The notes below the pieces were generated by a model, which made no database searches, had not been told where the DNA came from, and saw only the letters and a program-made list of their open reading frames with translations. The position numbers and the translations under genes were made by a program. 64,000 nucleotides of DNA from Ustulina deusta (taxonomy: Eukaryota; Ascomycota; Sordariomycetes; Xylariales; Xylariaceae): positions 7,501-71,500 of the forward strand of contig JAJNNX010000064.1 in the NCBI GenBank assembly GCA_023159155.1, read 5' to 3'. Positions 38,033-49,080 of the stretch are shown in pieces (positions within the stretch are counted from its first letter, which is position 1; the number at the start of each line of letters is the position of its first letter).

Positions 38033-41000
38033 TGTGGGATTTCGTGATGACTGGGGCACGGATAACGACGACTAGATTGCCAAGCTGTTCACGCAAGCAT
38101 TCCGCGGAAACGGAAGTCCGATAGTAGTGCGAGAACGGAGATTGTTTGTTCGGTGCACCAAGAGAAGAGGCCAGATCAAGAGATGGCGCAAGCAAAGAGG
38201 GGCTCTGGTAGGAGGTCGTTGTCAAACGAATGCTACTTATGATGATTGATCAAGATAGCAGATGGAATCGCTTCAGAGATAACACGATGTAGGTATTTTC
38301 GTAGCCCAAAGTACCTATAAACACCAATCGATGGAAACGAGGGAACGAATGGGCGTCGAGTTGGCTGTTATCGCGGATCGGAGGAACCGCACACTGGACT
38401 GTAGGGTTCACAACTAAGATATATGTAAGTGAGGTGGGTGATGCCGCACAAGAAGCCTCGCTACGGCTAATACGAGCCCGTGGTTTATGAAGACGCCCGG
38501 GCGGTAATTGTTGGATACCGGGACTGTAGGCTAGTCGTCGTCTCGTCTCGGGCGGCGTTGGCGTGGGATAGTCGTTAGGATACAACCACTCCTCTAGGCC
38601 GGTCGGTCGGCAGGTGGCGTAGCTTAGGCCCAAGCCTGCCAATTCACGAATGGCAAAGTGTTGGTCCAATGCTGATCAGCAGACAAGTCAGGGTTGAGAG
38701 CTAGTGAAGCTCAGCTAGTCGCTCTGCTTGCGCCGTGAAGCCTGGTGGTGCAACTCGCGCGACTCGGATGGTTGAGTACGAGGCGGAACTAGCGAACGAC
38801 GGAGTGAGAGAGAAGGGGCGCGCTGGACTGCTGCTGTCGCAAGGCCGATGCGTAGGTATGCAATAGGCACAACAAACTCATACGTGATAGAGGCGACGAG
38901 GTGGGTGAGGGAGGTAAGTCAAGTCTGGATAGTAGAGAGAGGAGGAGGGGTGAGAAAATTGGAGCTTGCGGTTCCAGTTTCTTAGGTAGGCAGTTTCTGG
39001 ATGGGTTGGTAGGGAACAGACTGTCGACGGTCGATGGGGAACAGGAAATAAAAGGTGACGGTTTGCCCCGCGCATACGCAAACTTGTCGATCCAAGATTA
39101 AAGCAAGTTATATCTACCTCGCCCTACGTGGGGATGTCAGTAGGTGTCTACCTCCTCCCACTTTCACGTGGCTCTTGGTGGCTCTGGATACCTATTACTT
39201 AAATGAGTACGTACGAGTACACAGCTCGGTACATTGTTGCTGAACTGCGGCAGGCAGGTGGTACCGACTGGAAGGCATATACCGTGCGGGGACCACATTG
39301 GTACTGTATATACTCCCCATGTTGGTCGGTTAACCTATATTCGGTACCTGTTCTGTATACTTCTTCCCACCGGTATATCCCAGCTATAGTGTACAGTGGC
39401 CCGACAGACATGCTAAACGCGTCAAACATTGACGAACTAGATCCCGAGCCCGGCAACGCTCATTTGTCTGTTCCAAGGAAGCGAGGGCGGGAGCAGTAAG
39501 GGATGACGCCAACTGTCAGAGATCTCAACTACTACCTTACATAGTAGAGCAATGAGAACAAGCCAGTACTTCACATAGGAATCATTCGTCATCGCTTGAA
39601 CTGTAAAGAATACATGCCTATCTATGTGATGACTGTTTACCATTTCCCTGCCTGGCTTAGCTACTTGACGCCTGTTTTTCCCTTATGTTTTATTGGCAGC
39701 ATAGCCTCATCAGAATGACCCATGAATCCAACTCTCGCCTAGGGCGCACTTGCAAGGCCTGCGATTGTTCAAGTCATCGCAGTGTGTTGAATTTTGACTG
39801 GCGACTTGAGCTTGGAGACGTCATCAACCGCGAGTGTGCAGTCCCAGCTAAGATACCTACGTCATCGTTTAGATATGTGATAATCGATAATCCCAGGCCA
39901 CCTAATCGGATTGGCTGGTCCGGTTATAGGGCCAATCCGCTTAGGCGGGATACTTGTAATACATACACCTACTTAGCTTACTTAAGGTAGGTAAGGTATC
40001 AAGATCGACAGCTCGACAGCTCGACAGTTCGCCCCCGTTACGATGCAATGAAACAGTAGACGTGAGTCCACACATCAGTTATACTACCTAACCTAGGTAG
40101 GTACCAATGATTATTTGGTTGAGTAGAGATACAATCAGTAGTACAACCCGGACATTATGAGCCAATACGTCATACTAGCCAGAATACCTACTAACGCTGT
40201 AAATGACCTATGTACGTCAATTATCAAAATACATGATGATCATCTAGTCATCCTATAAGTTTAAGCCAAATATATAACAACTTGCAATTGAGCCGTTTAA
40301 GTACAAAGCTACCCAATTGCCCCTTCGATAGCCCCCCTGGGAGACTATGTTGATGTTGTTGGATGCTCTCACAGCGATAACTGGTTAACTACGACGGGCA
40401 CTTTGCTCCGAGGCTCGAGATTGGCGGACGGGCTAGTCCAGTTAATGCTCGTTCATTTTGCGGGACGGAAGGACAGGACAATGGGAAGCAGGCTCCTGAA
40501 GCTGACTTGGCATTACAAGGCGCTCAAACCGAACCTCTACCTACATGGAGATAGGCCTTGGTACGGCCTTGGCCTTAGCCTTGGTCATTCAAACTGGCGA
40601 GATGCAAAGACGTGCAGCCGCGTCACGCTTGCCAAATAAATACCTCATCGGCACGAATTAATCCGAATCGTGCCATTCTGTTTGCCTGCCTAGCGGGTCA
40701 GGCAGCTGCTGCAGATGGGGAATCATACAAGGTATCAACTTGTTGCATTTTAGTTTACTTACGGCTAGAGGCATTGTGGTGGCTGAGTTGAATAGAAGGT
40801 GTCGCCCAGACACTTGGTATGGCACAAATCGCCACAGCCCGCCACAGGTAATGAAACGCTAATTAGAGGATGCCTGCCGTGCGCGAGATAATCTTGGCGG
40901 GCCGCGTTTATCAGTCCATTGGACACTAAGGTAGGCAGTAACAAAAATTGGATCCTTCGCAATATCAACATGCCGACAGACGGCCTTTGGGTGGCGGTCT

Positions 41001-41905
41001 TGGCGCTTCTTGGCGGAGGCGGCAACGCAGGCCGGTTGCAGGCTTGGCAGATCAGCTCACCTTGCAGCCAATTGCGGAACAGGGACGGCTAACAAGTACC
41101 TTCTCATGGTTACCACTGCAGTTGCAGGGCGCAGGGACAAGGGGACTGGGCTGGAGCCTAAGGGTTACCTCAAGGCCCGCCTGCAAGGTTCGAGACAACC
41201 GCGAGACAACACCAGCCGCCTCCCTGCATCGCCCTTTTCTTTCACGGCTATCTATCTCGTAATACGCATAGGTTAGATCTTGGGGATACACATACATGAT
41301 CATACATGACCCTAGGTAGCGTAGTATCATATACCTGCCTAAGTGCACATACATGATTGTATAGGTATACCTTGTCTTTATTATTTCCTGATCGAGACGG
41401 CCGCTCCGCGCCGACTCACGCATTGAGCATTGAACAGAGTTCTGGCATCCCTCCATTGTCACATTGTCTGTGCGCCCGAGCCCTTCCCATCGACCGAACC
41501 CACGACTGCTCGGACATCTGTGTCGTCAATGGCGCACCACGGCTTTCTATAACGACGACAACCAGCACTGCTTTTTGTACACTACCTTCTACCTCTCTAT
41601 CTTTATTTTTTCCTCGCCTTCGCCACCAGAGCCTAGCCTGTTTGTATAGCATCGCCACCGGCCAGGAACAACTTTGAACTCCCGCGACTCCGGGCCGCAC
41701 AAAGCCATCAATTCGTCACCCCATTCCGCGGGGCTCATCAATCCTACTTTAATTCTCATTGCAAACAGACCTCGATTTGGTAGTTCGTGTTCCGGCGGGC
41801 GCGTAACCACGAGGTAAGCTCGTGTACTGTCCACTAGATTCTTCCCTTCCCGCAGCAGCGAACATACGTCCTTCGATCTCGGCAACTAGAAGCACAGAAC
41901 AAACC
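38033..41905. promoter_or_regulatory. 3.9-kb divergent intergenic region between pbs2 and the transporter gene
   Basis: This region must contain both promoters and leaders. It is rich in short unrelated frames on both strands (for example 38250-38669, 39203-39499, 39685-39990, 40403-40639), none with a recognisable domain. Visible sites are a CACGTG palindrome at about 39171-39176, a short direct repeat of AGCTCGAC around 40008-40030, a GGCCTTGG/CCTTAG cluster around 40553-40583, and CCTAGGTAGGTA-type motifs at about 38974, 39968 and 40089. A long non-coding transcript or a small gene cannot be excluded. Confidence 0.5.
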
Positions 41906-43778
41906 ATGAGCTCTCCTTACACGTCTCTCGTTCTCGTCAATAATGCGGGCCTCAATTGGACCCCTGATGATGTGCCGGCATTCGACATCGCAATCCAGCC
42001 TCACGACAAGCACCCATCCCTCGCCGGTTTAGTAATTCTCGTCTTCGAGGCCGTCTTGGAGGTCATTTGTGTCAGCTTACCTGGATAGTGAGTAATCCCC
42101 AGATCGTTTCGTGTCCTATCTATGTTCAGGAGTGCGCCGGCCCCTATTTGCGGTAGAATCATACCAGAGCTTTGCATATCCCCGACAGCATATAGCTCTC
42201 AGCTCACTATGGCAACTGCTGACTCCGGGCGCTGTAGTATTCTCGCCAGACGAGGTCTCTTTAAGCCAGAACACCAGAAGTTCGTAGCAAACTTGAATAT
42301 GTGGCTATTCACGCCCTGTATGATATTCAGCAAACTGGCAAAGCAATTAAACCCTAATCAGCTCGGCGACCTTGCCGTCATCCCAATCATTTTTCTGGTA
42401 CAGACTTGCATCTCGTACGGAGTCTCTATATGCGTCTCGAGGCTGTTTCGGTTCGGAAAAAGAGCAACCAACTTCGTCACTGCCATGAGCGTGTTTGGGA
42501 ACTCCAATTCGCTCCCTATATCTCTTGTCATCTCGCTATCCCAAACCCTAAAGGGTTTGTCTTGGGATCGGATCCAGGGTGACCACAGTGGACTAGTGTC
42601 TTCTCGAGGCATATTATACCTGTTGATCTTCCAGCAACTTGGGCAGATGGTACGATGGAGTTGGGGTTTCCACATCTTACTGGCTAAAAAGGACCAATAT
42701 GAGGAGTATCGGGACGAGTGCATCGAAGAGGGCCGGTATCGGGATGACATCACATCCAGCGAGGTTTTGATACCAGGCCTTGACGCGATGGCCGAGAGCT
42801 CAGACGATGAGACATATATTCCAGATGACCAAACCCCGGTCGGCGGCACATCCGACACATCCCCCGCCGATTCCGATGCCGATAGTGTCCCGCCAAAGAA
42901 ACCATCAGTGACGATCAACGAGAGCAGCAGCGATGCCCACAATGGGCCATTTGAGATGCCCGTTAATGATCTAAATGATATTATGTCATTTCCACGCATG
43001 CAAGATCTAGACGAACCAGAGGCCTCCAAAGGCGTCTGGGGCTTCCTCGCCCGACTCAAGTTTGCTCTTCAAAGGGCTTCTACCCGCGCAGGAGAAAGAA
43101 CCCGCCTACTATGCTTACGCACCTATTCCAAGCTACCCCGGGGTCTCAGATTGCCGTTGGAGAAAATTAAAAATTTCATCGGCGAATTTATGAACCCTCC
43201 GCTCTGGGCCATGCTTATCTCCATTGTTGTGGCCTCGATTCCTAGTCTCCAACAGTTGTTTTTCGCCAAAGGGTCGTTTGTTAAGAACAGCATCACTGAT
43301 GCGGTCACACTAAGTGGAAACGTTGCCGTACCACTGATCCTTGTTGTTCTAGGTGCCAACCTAGCAAATAACACAAAAGACAGCGAGGTCAAAGATTCCG
43401 AAGAAGCCCAGATAGGGTCGCGACTCCTCATTGCGTCGCTTATCAGCCGGATGGTGCTCCCAACCCTCATCATGACGCCCATTCTGGCCCTCATCGCGAG
43501 ATACATCCCTGTTAGCATCGTAGACGACCCAATCTTCATCGTCGTCTGTTTTCTCCTCACCGGCGCACCGAGTGCTCTTCAACTAGCGCAGATTTGCCAG
43601 ATTAACGAGGTCTACGAAGGTGTCATGTCCAAGATTCTATTCCAGAGCTACGTCGTTTGGTGGGTATACTCGTTCAGAATTAGAGCGTAATAAATGACTA
43701 ACTATTCACAGGATTCTTCCATCAACCTTAGCCTTGGTGATGCTAGCATTGGAGACCTTGGAGTGGGCGGGGGTTTGA
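41906..43778 (+). CDS. Auxin-efflux-carrier family (Mem_trans) membrane transporter
   Basis: The gene encodes a predicted 556-aa transporter of the auxin efflux carrier superfamily (Pfam Mem_trans type), common in fungi; the substrate is unknown and an auxin role should not be assumed. Exons are 41906-42087, 42238-43659 and 43712-43778. Intron 1 (150 bp) has a GTGAGT donor and a CTGTAG acceptor. Intron 2 (52 bp) has a GTGGGT donor, a TGACTAAC branch site and an ACAG acceptor. Splicing rebuilds the conserved first block (VSLPGY followed by ARRGLF and LNMWLFTPC) and the last helix, ending in LETLEWAGV. The architecture is an N-terminal hydrophobic half (to about residue 210), a long acidic Ser/Asp-rich loop (about 210-375), and a C-terminal hydrophobic half starting at NPPLWAM and including LVVLGANLA and TGAPSALQLAQI. 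The start has an ACCATG context. It is transcribed in the same direction as hst2. Confidence 0.88.
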
Positions 43779-44803
43779 AATCAACTATCGAATGTCGAAA
43801 TAGAAGAAAGAAAGAGTCCAGGTGTGCGTCCCAATTATTCTTGCTTTCTCCACGTTTGGATGACAAGATAGGACTGCGACGGGCTTTGTACACTGTCAAT
43901 GCAAGACAACAAGCTGAAGGACCTGGCACTTCTGCATCGCACGGTACAGGCTCTTCGTGTCGCACATAACGGGCAGTTTATGTACAATGTACATGGAGTG
44001 CGTGTCGGGTCGGTTCACGATTGGCGTTGGCGTTGGCACTTTGGCAGGGCTAGAAAAAGGGTACGAGCGAAACCAAATCAAGGCGAATAGCCCCTTGGCT
44101 ATATACACGGTACTAAAAGCTACCAAATTCCCTTCCACCTGAGCAGAGACTAGGGAAAAGCAAATAGAAAAGAAACGAAAAGTTAGATAAGAAAAGAAAA
44201 TTCAGATAAATCAATACAGATGAAGGTATTCGAGAAGGTTCATAGAATACCGATTCCATAAAAGCTGAGACGAAACAACACTACACTAGCGCGAAAGTGA
44301 GAGTTAGCAAAGTTGAAAATAGTCTGTCTCAACTCCTAAACTGAAACAGCATCCAACGTAAGATGAACTTGATGTCCTCCAACTCCACAGGGTGGCGAGG
44401 TATTGTCGCTATTAATATGTCCCAGTAATGTTATCTAATCGATAAGACCCAGTAGCTATCTCACACCATCAGATCCCCGCCCTACCGTGTGTCCGAGAGT
44501 CGGGCTTGGTGTGATTATGAGCGCGGAACAGGACGGGCGGCAGCCTATGTACCTACATACTTAGTACCAACATGGAGGTACCTGAAACAGTGTAACCTAC
44601 CTAGGTAGATGCCAGTCCAGTCGTTACAGAATAAAAAATCTACAATTTTTTGGCTTCTCACGCTGCCGTATTTGCGATCTACCTGCCAATGAGCACCACC
44701 CTCTCCGGCCCAGAACACCGCCAACAAGGTCGCAAACATAGGGCGCAAAAAGAAGGCCCGGCACCAACAAGCGTCAAACTCGCGCTGGCCACGACGCTTC
44801 AAC
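43779..44803. other. Intergenic region between transporter and hst2
   Basis: About 1.0 kb that should hold the transporter 3' UTR and the hst2 promoter. A purine-rich A/G tract spans about 44155-44215 and a palindromic CCTAGG motif with TAGGTAG flank is at about 44595-44607. No coding evidence. Confidence 0.5.
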
Positions 44804-46289
44804 ATGGGCCAGGAAACCTCGAGCTTGGTGTCCGAGGACACCCGGCCAGACACGCTCTCAGACCGTAGCATCGCAGCCGTCGCCGAGCTGATCAAGAGAG
44901 GACGGGCAAACCGGATTGTCGTCATGACGGGTGCCGGCATTTCCACAGCTGCAGGGAGTGAGTCCGCCCTCCTGTTCTCTAGTCTCCAGTCTCCAGTCTC
45001 CAGCCTCCAGCCTCCAATCTTCAATCTCCAATCTCCAATCTCCAATCCCCAATCCCCAATCGTGTCGCGATGGCGCAGTCCAGGGGTCAGCCGCTTAACA
45101 AATATCTTCATGTCAAGTACCCGACTTCCGCTCTCCCAAGACGGGGCTCTACCACAACCTCGCGCGGCTCGATTTACCCCATCCAGAGGCCGTCTTCGAG
45201 ATAGACTTCTTCCGCAGCAATCCGCGACCCTTCTATGTCCTCGCAAAGGAGCTGTACCCGGGCAATTTCCACCCTACTATATCACACACCTTCGTCGCGC
45301 TTCTCGCCAAAAGGAAGCTCCTGCGCATGCTCTTTACGCAAAATATCGACTGTCTCGAGCGCGCCGCCGGCGTTCCGCCAGAGCTAATCGTCGAGGCCCA
45401 CGGCAGCTTCGCCAGCCAGCGATGCATCGACTGCAAAAGGCCCTTTCCCGACGCCGAGATGCGCAAGTGTGTCGAGTCAGCCTCTCCACCGATCTGTGCT
45501 CACAAGAGCTGTGGGGGCCTCGTGAAGCCCGATATTGTGTTTTTCGGCGAGCAGCTACCTAGTACCTTCTTCAGCAACGCAACCGTGCCGCAGGAGGCCG
45601 ATCTCATCATGGTTGTTGGGACGAGTCTGACGGTTCACCCATTTGCAGGATTGCCTCGTTTGGCTGGGCACAGCGTACCCAGGCTGCTGTTCAACATGGA
45701 GCAGGTGGGTGATTTCGGCACTCGCGCCGATGACGTACTATATCTAGGAGAATGCGACGACGGTATCCGCAAACTAGCCGACGAACTTGGGTGGAGAGAC
45801 GAGCTGGAGAAGATGTGGTTGGATATTGTGGGCGAACAAGAAACAGCGCGACAGCGATCGAGGGAAAAGCAGAAGCAAGTCTATGATGAGCTCGATGACC
45901 TGGTTCAAGACATGGAACAGAAATTGGAATTGTCCGAGGACCACGACGACCGCAATTCTGATGCTATTGCTAATGCCGAACCGCAGGAGAAAAAAGAAAG
46001 CGAGAGGCCGACGACGACTCCAGGTCCTCCTCCTACACAGTCAGCAGGTGGTGCGCCTCTGGCGACTGAAGAAGCACTCCCGACGCGACATCCTGAAGGA
46101 AGCATCAACGAGGGCGAAGGAGATGAAGGTACTGCTCATTCAACGCAAGATGTTTCGAAGGCAAGTTTCGCGGCAAAGGAAGTACTCATCGCCGCCTATA
46201 CGCCCGTCCAAGCTGAGGATGCTACATCCACTATGGAAGGCGACGACCGGACAGAAAGCGATGGCAAAGAACCCAAATCGGCGTTATGA
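44804..46289 (+). CDS. hst2: NAD-dependent protein deacetylase, Hst2/SIRT2-type sirtuin
   Basis: This class I sirtuin removes acetyl groups from lysines using NAD+; Hst2 proteins are mainly cytoplasmic and act on histone H4K16 and other targets. Exons 44804-44957 and 45118-46289 give 441 aa. The 160-bp intron has a GTGAGT donor, a CTTAAC branch site and a CAAG acceptor, and splits the codon between AAG and IPDFRSP. Motifs are GAGIS (43-47), PDFRSP (53-58), TQNID (125-129), catalytic His146 in EAHGSF, zinc cysteines C154, C157, C178 and C183, then KPDIVFFGE and VVGTSL. The catalytic core ends near residue 290. The remaining ~150 residues are an acidic, Glu/Pro/Thr-rich tail without visible domain. 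The N-terminus MGQETSS fits an N-myristoylation signal (inference). The intron contains a 7-bp minisatellite. Confidence 0.93.
44981..45061. repeat. 7-bp minisatellite inside the hst2 intron
   Basis: About eleven to twelve consecutive heptamers drift along the array from GTCTCCA through GCCTCCA to ATCTCCA and ATCCCCA. The change occurs in blocks, which suggests stepwise tandem expansion. The array makes up half of the 160-bp intron and lies well away from the branch site. Confidence 0.85.
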
Positions 46290-47372
46290 TCAAGGAAGTG
46301 TCACATGACACTTTGCCTTGTCGGCTTGTGAGGTCTAGACGAATTTATGGACAGATAACACACGGCGTTTTCGGGGTCTGGGTAACGTTGTCGATGGCAG
46401 TTGACAAAATGACCAGATATCGGGGTTTCCCCTCTTTCATATGTGCAGAATACCCATCATAGTATTGCTACTAGACAAACAGACGTATAGATACATGGAA
46501 TATACAAATCTGCGTTCTTTGAGCGCCGATATACGCGACTGACCTCTAGCGATTCGGATTCGGGACTTCATCTTAATGCTAAGTGCCTACGTATCTAATT
46601 ATACGACCGCACTGAGGGTCCGAGGGTAGCCAAGGAGGAGTGGTGACTGCATATCAATTGTGGTTTTTTAATCCTCACGGCCCATTCGTGAGACGGGAAG
46701 GCAACTGAGTCGACAGTGCCAAAGCGGACAGGGCTCGGTGCCGAGTTGGCTCTCATACAATACCAAGTCGAGATAGTCCGTCTAGTTTCTTTCCCCTCTC
46801 CTTCTTCTTCTTCTTTTTTTTCCTTGATCGACGGCGTCATGTTGATCACTTTGAGAACAAAGAAACTGTCTTGCATATTTTTAGCAGAGATCTGGTAGAT
46901 TCACAATACATCCAGCCTGACAAACAGTAACTGTAGCACGTGCATAGAATCTTAGACAAGCGCATTCAGGTGGACTATATCCTAGACACTCGGCATTCTT
47001 GGCCGTATCTGGGCACTTGAGTCTGGGGAATCCATAAGGTGAGGATTTGTTGTTCAGTTCTTAGAAGGCGTTCCTTGGTAATATGCATGACAGAAATTGG
47101 CTCAGCTCCGGCTGATCGACCGGTTCGTTGGAGATTGTATAAATGGCTCACTTATGTCTCTACGTCTCTCTCCATTCCGCCGATCGATTCACGCTTTACT
47201 GCTTGCTAGCCATTCAGCCAACCGATCAGACTATCACAACACTGCTTAGGCACATATGAAATATATTGCCAAAATACATATGTAAATGCATACACGACTC
47301 TAACAATTGATTCTTTCCTATCCGATACCTACTGTCAATTCCGTCACTTCTATCCACACAACAAGTCTCAAA
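46290..47372. promoter_or_regulatory. Intergenic region with TATA box of the small secreted protein gene
   Basis: The first part should be the hst2 3' UTR. A TATA-like TATAAAT is at 47138-47144, about 230 bp upstream of the ATG at 47373, implying a leader of roughly 200 nt. A pyrimidine tract of CTT repeats and T-run occurs around 46794-46824. No other gene is supported. Confidence 0.5.
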
Positions 47373-47633
47373 ATGCAATCAACAATTCTCTTCGCCCTTC
47401 TTTCCACTGCTATCCTCAGCTCATCCCCTACCGCAGTCCTCGCAGCTCCGGCAGAGATGAGCCCGAGAGCAGAGCAACCGGATGCGATATTGGAGACACG
47501 ACAGTACTACGACGGCCCATGCTCGCACACCGACTGCGGCGTGAGCCGTATCAACTGCCGCGATATCAGGCTGTGGTGCGTAGCCTATCCGACCTTTAGC
47601 CAGCCGCAGGGGTGCACTTGTAGCCCCCTTTGA
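47373..47633 (+). CDS. Small cysteine-rich secreted protein (candidate effector)
   Basis: A single exon encodes 86 aa. Residues 1-~24 form a clear signal peptide (basic-free hydrophobic core, small residues before AP), so cleavage after VLA is likely. An Ala/Glu-rich pro-like segment follows to about residue 43, ending in ETR, where a processing protease might cut. The predicted mature part has six cysteines spaced C-X4-C-X6-C-X6-C-X11-C-X-C, enough for three disulfides. Size, secretion signal and cysteine content match fungal small secreted proteins, which include effectors, antimicrobial peptides and proteins of unknown role. No specific family is assigned. The ATG at 47373 is preceded by AAA and begins the signal peptide; an upstream in-phase extension from 47307 has no ATG-based support. 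It lies about 2.7 kb from the AT-rich block. Confidence 0.75.
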   Translation: MQSTILFALLSTAILSSSPTAVLAAPAEMSPRAEQPDAILETRQYYDGPCSHTDCGVSRINCRDIRLWCVAYPTFSQPQGCTCSPL

Positions 47634-48713
47634 GGCGAGGATGGAACGGTACATGCTGGCAAGCGAAGGAGGCCCGAGATCTTTACTCGCATTACCCCGA
47701 GGAAGGTCGGGAGGGTTGACGAAGAAAAAGGTTAACGCTTCGAGAGAGATATTGCCTCGCTGGGTAGGAGGTCTTGAGGTTAGGCGAAGGGAAGCAGCTG
47801 AAATCAAAACAGGTGAGGTGTGGTGGAAAAGCGAAGAAGAAATCTGCGAGAAAATGCAAACATTATGAGAGTATATATTTATATATATATATAGGACTAT
47901 ATATTCTAAATTCAATATGTTTCTTATTCCGATGTTACCAGCCATCACAAGCTTCGGCACGTCGAGCATAATGAGGTTCAGCAAGCAGGAATACCAGCGC
48001 CGAAGAAGTGAAACACACCACTGCGCTGCTGAGCGATGAGCGTAGTAGCCATTGAAGATACAGAATAGTAGGGTATCACGTAGAATCCGAGGTCGAGGTC
48101 ATGCTGCTGGCTTTGGCGGGCAACGAGCTCGGAACGCTCCAAGAACAGTGGAGGAGCTGGCCCTTCTCGCACAAATGGAGGCTGGATGTTGCTCAGAGAC
48201 TATCCTGGGTGTTGTTGGTGTGATGATGTTGGATGAACAGAGCCAAGGAGCCGATGATGGGGAAGAAAGTGCCACACCAGCTTCCACGCGGTATGGGGGC
48301 AGTTGGGGGCTTTTGGAGCTTCGGGTAACTCGATAATGCTAGATACTTCAGTTACTTCATCGCCTCCGGCGATAAAACTATCCCCTTCGTCCGTACCACG
48401 ATGGGCAGGTTTTGTCGAGCCATGATACCGATCGCTTTATTGTTGCCCGGATAGGGCAGTTATCTGTGTAGGGGCCTTCGTAAACTGCGACGATATGTCA
48501 ATAGTTTTTCTGGTGCGAATCTGTTAGTAGAGCAACCATGTCGTCGCGGTCTAAGTCTCCCAAGTCTTAGCCTCTTGATATCTGTGCCCGTCGCAATTCT
48601 CCGGATATGCCCTCGCGAATTCAACGGTCTTTAGTCGATGGTTTTTATGGGCACATGTTAGGCTCCTATCAGGGCTGTAGGTCAGAAGATGGTAAACATG
48701 GGGCGTGTCGACC
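47634..48713. other. Region downstream of the secreted protein gene, no gene called
   Basis: A TA microsatellite lies at about 47875-47893. Frames on the minus strand between about 47978 and 48340 include one with a short hydrophobic stretch (GTFFPIIGSLALFI, about 48212-48253). All of them are broken or lack a start and clear splice sites. A decayed gene is possible but not demonstrated. Confidence 0.4.
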
Positions 48714-49080
48714 CTATTGAGCCGCCTCGGCTACAGGCGTCCTTCTGCTTGCGTCTTGGGCATTCGGATTGGCCCCTTTGTTTGACAACAGGGCCACCAT
48801 TTCGGAATTTGGCTTGCACGTGGCGATTTTCAACGCCTTTTTGCCCATTCTCTAGTCGCTGGTCGAGCTATGCTCATCATTCTCAGGGTTGGGGGTGACC
48901 GTGTCGAAGGAGTCCTCTACACCACAAGGCATGAGTGCGGCCACTGGGTATGTCTCGAGGTAGTTTATTCACATGTTGTGCATATCCCCGCGTGGCAGCT
49001 ATAATGGCCTCGTCGAACGCACACGCCCCGTACTCATGGCGCCAGAAGCCTGAATTCCTCTCCCCTGGCCATTTGGGTCC
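48714..49080 (-). pseudogene. Ankyrin-repeat gene fragment, broken
   Basis: On the minus strand 48848-48714 reads as one fairly good ankyrin repeat: ALKIAT, then MVALLSNKGANPNAQD, then RTPVAEAAQ and a stop. The pattern is the classic G-TALH-A, VELLL-GADPN, GRTPLH-A consensus with several key residues changed (His lost, GAD to GAN). Upstream, about 49080-48900 in another frame gives YGAC-FDEAIIAATRGYAQHV, which also resembles a repeat, but stops and a frame change separate the two. No start or intact array exists. It is probably the remnant of a larger ankyrin-repeat gene, a family that turns over quickly in fungi. Confidence 0.5.

Noticed and set aside
38033..38059. Upstream extension of pbs2 to 38059
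   Set aside because: The extension starts at GTG, which is not a normal start in fungi; the first in-frame ATG is 38030-38032.
38250..38669. 139-codon minus-strand frame upstream of pbs2
   Set aside because: It lies in the expected pbs2 leader/promoter, has biased composition with no recognisable domain, and could arise by chance in GC-normal DNA.
39203..39990. Possible small genes in the divergent pbs2-transporter intergenic region
   Set aside because: Frames at 39203-39499 and 39685-39990 show no domain, signal peptide or introns, and overlap frames of equal length on the other strand.
41906..43778. A plant-like auxin transport role for the transporter
   Set aside because: Family membership is clear but fungal members have varied or unknown substrates; nothing in the sequence indicates auxin.
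47978..48172. Minus-strand frame with a FLER stretch slightly like the PMP3 proteolipid family
   Set aside because: Only four or five residues agree, the hydrophobic helices are missing and the start is not an ATG; judged to be chance.
48200..48345. Minus-strand frame with hydrophobic GTFFPIIGSLALFI
   Set aside because: It is bounded by stops, lacks an ATG and plausible splice sites, and is too short to call.
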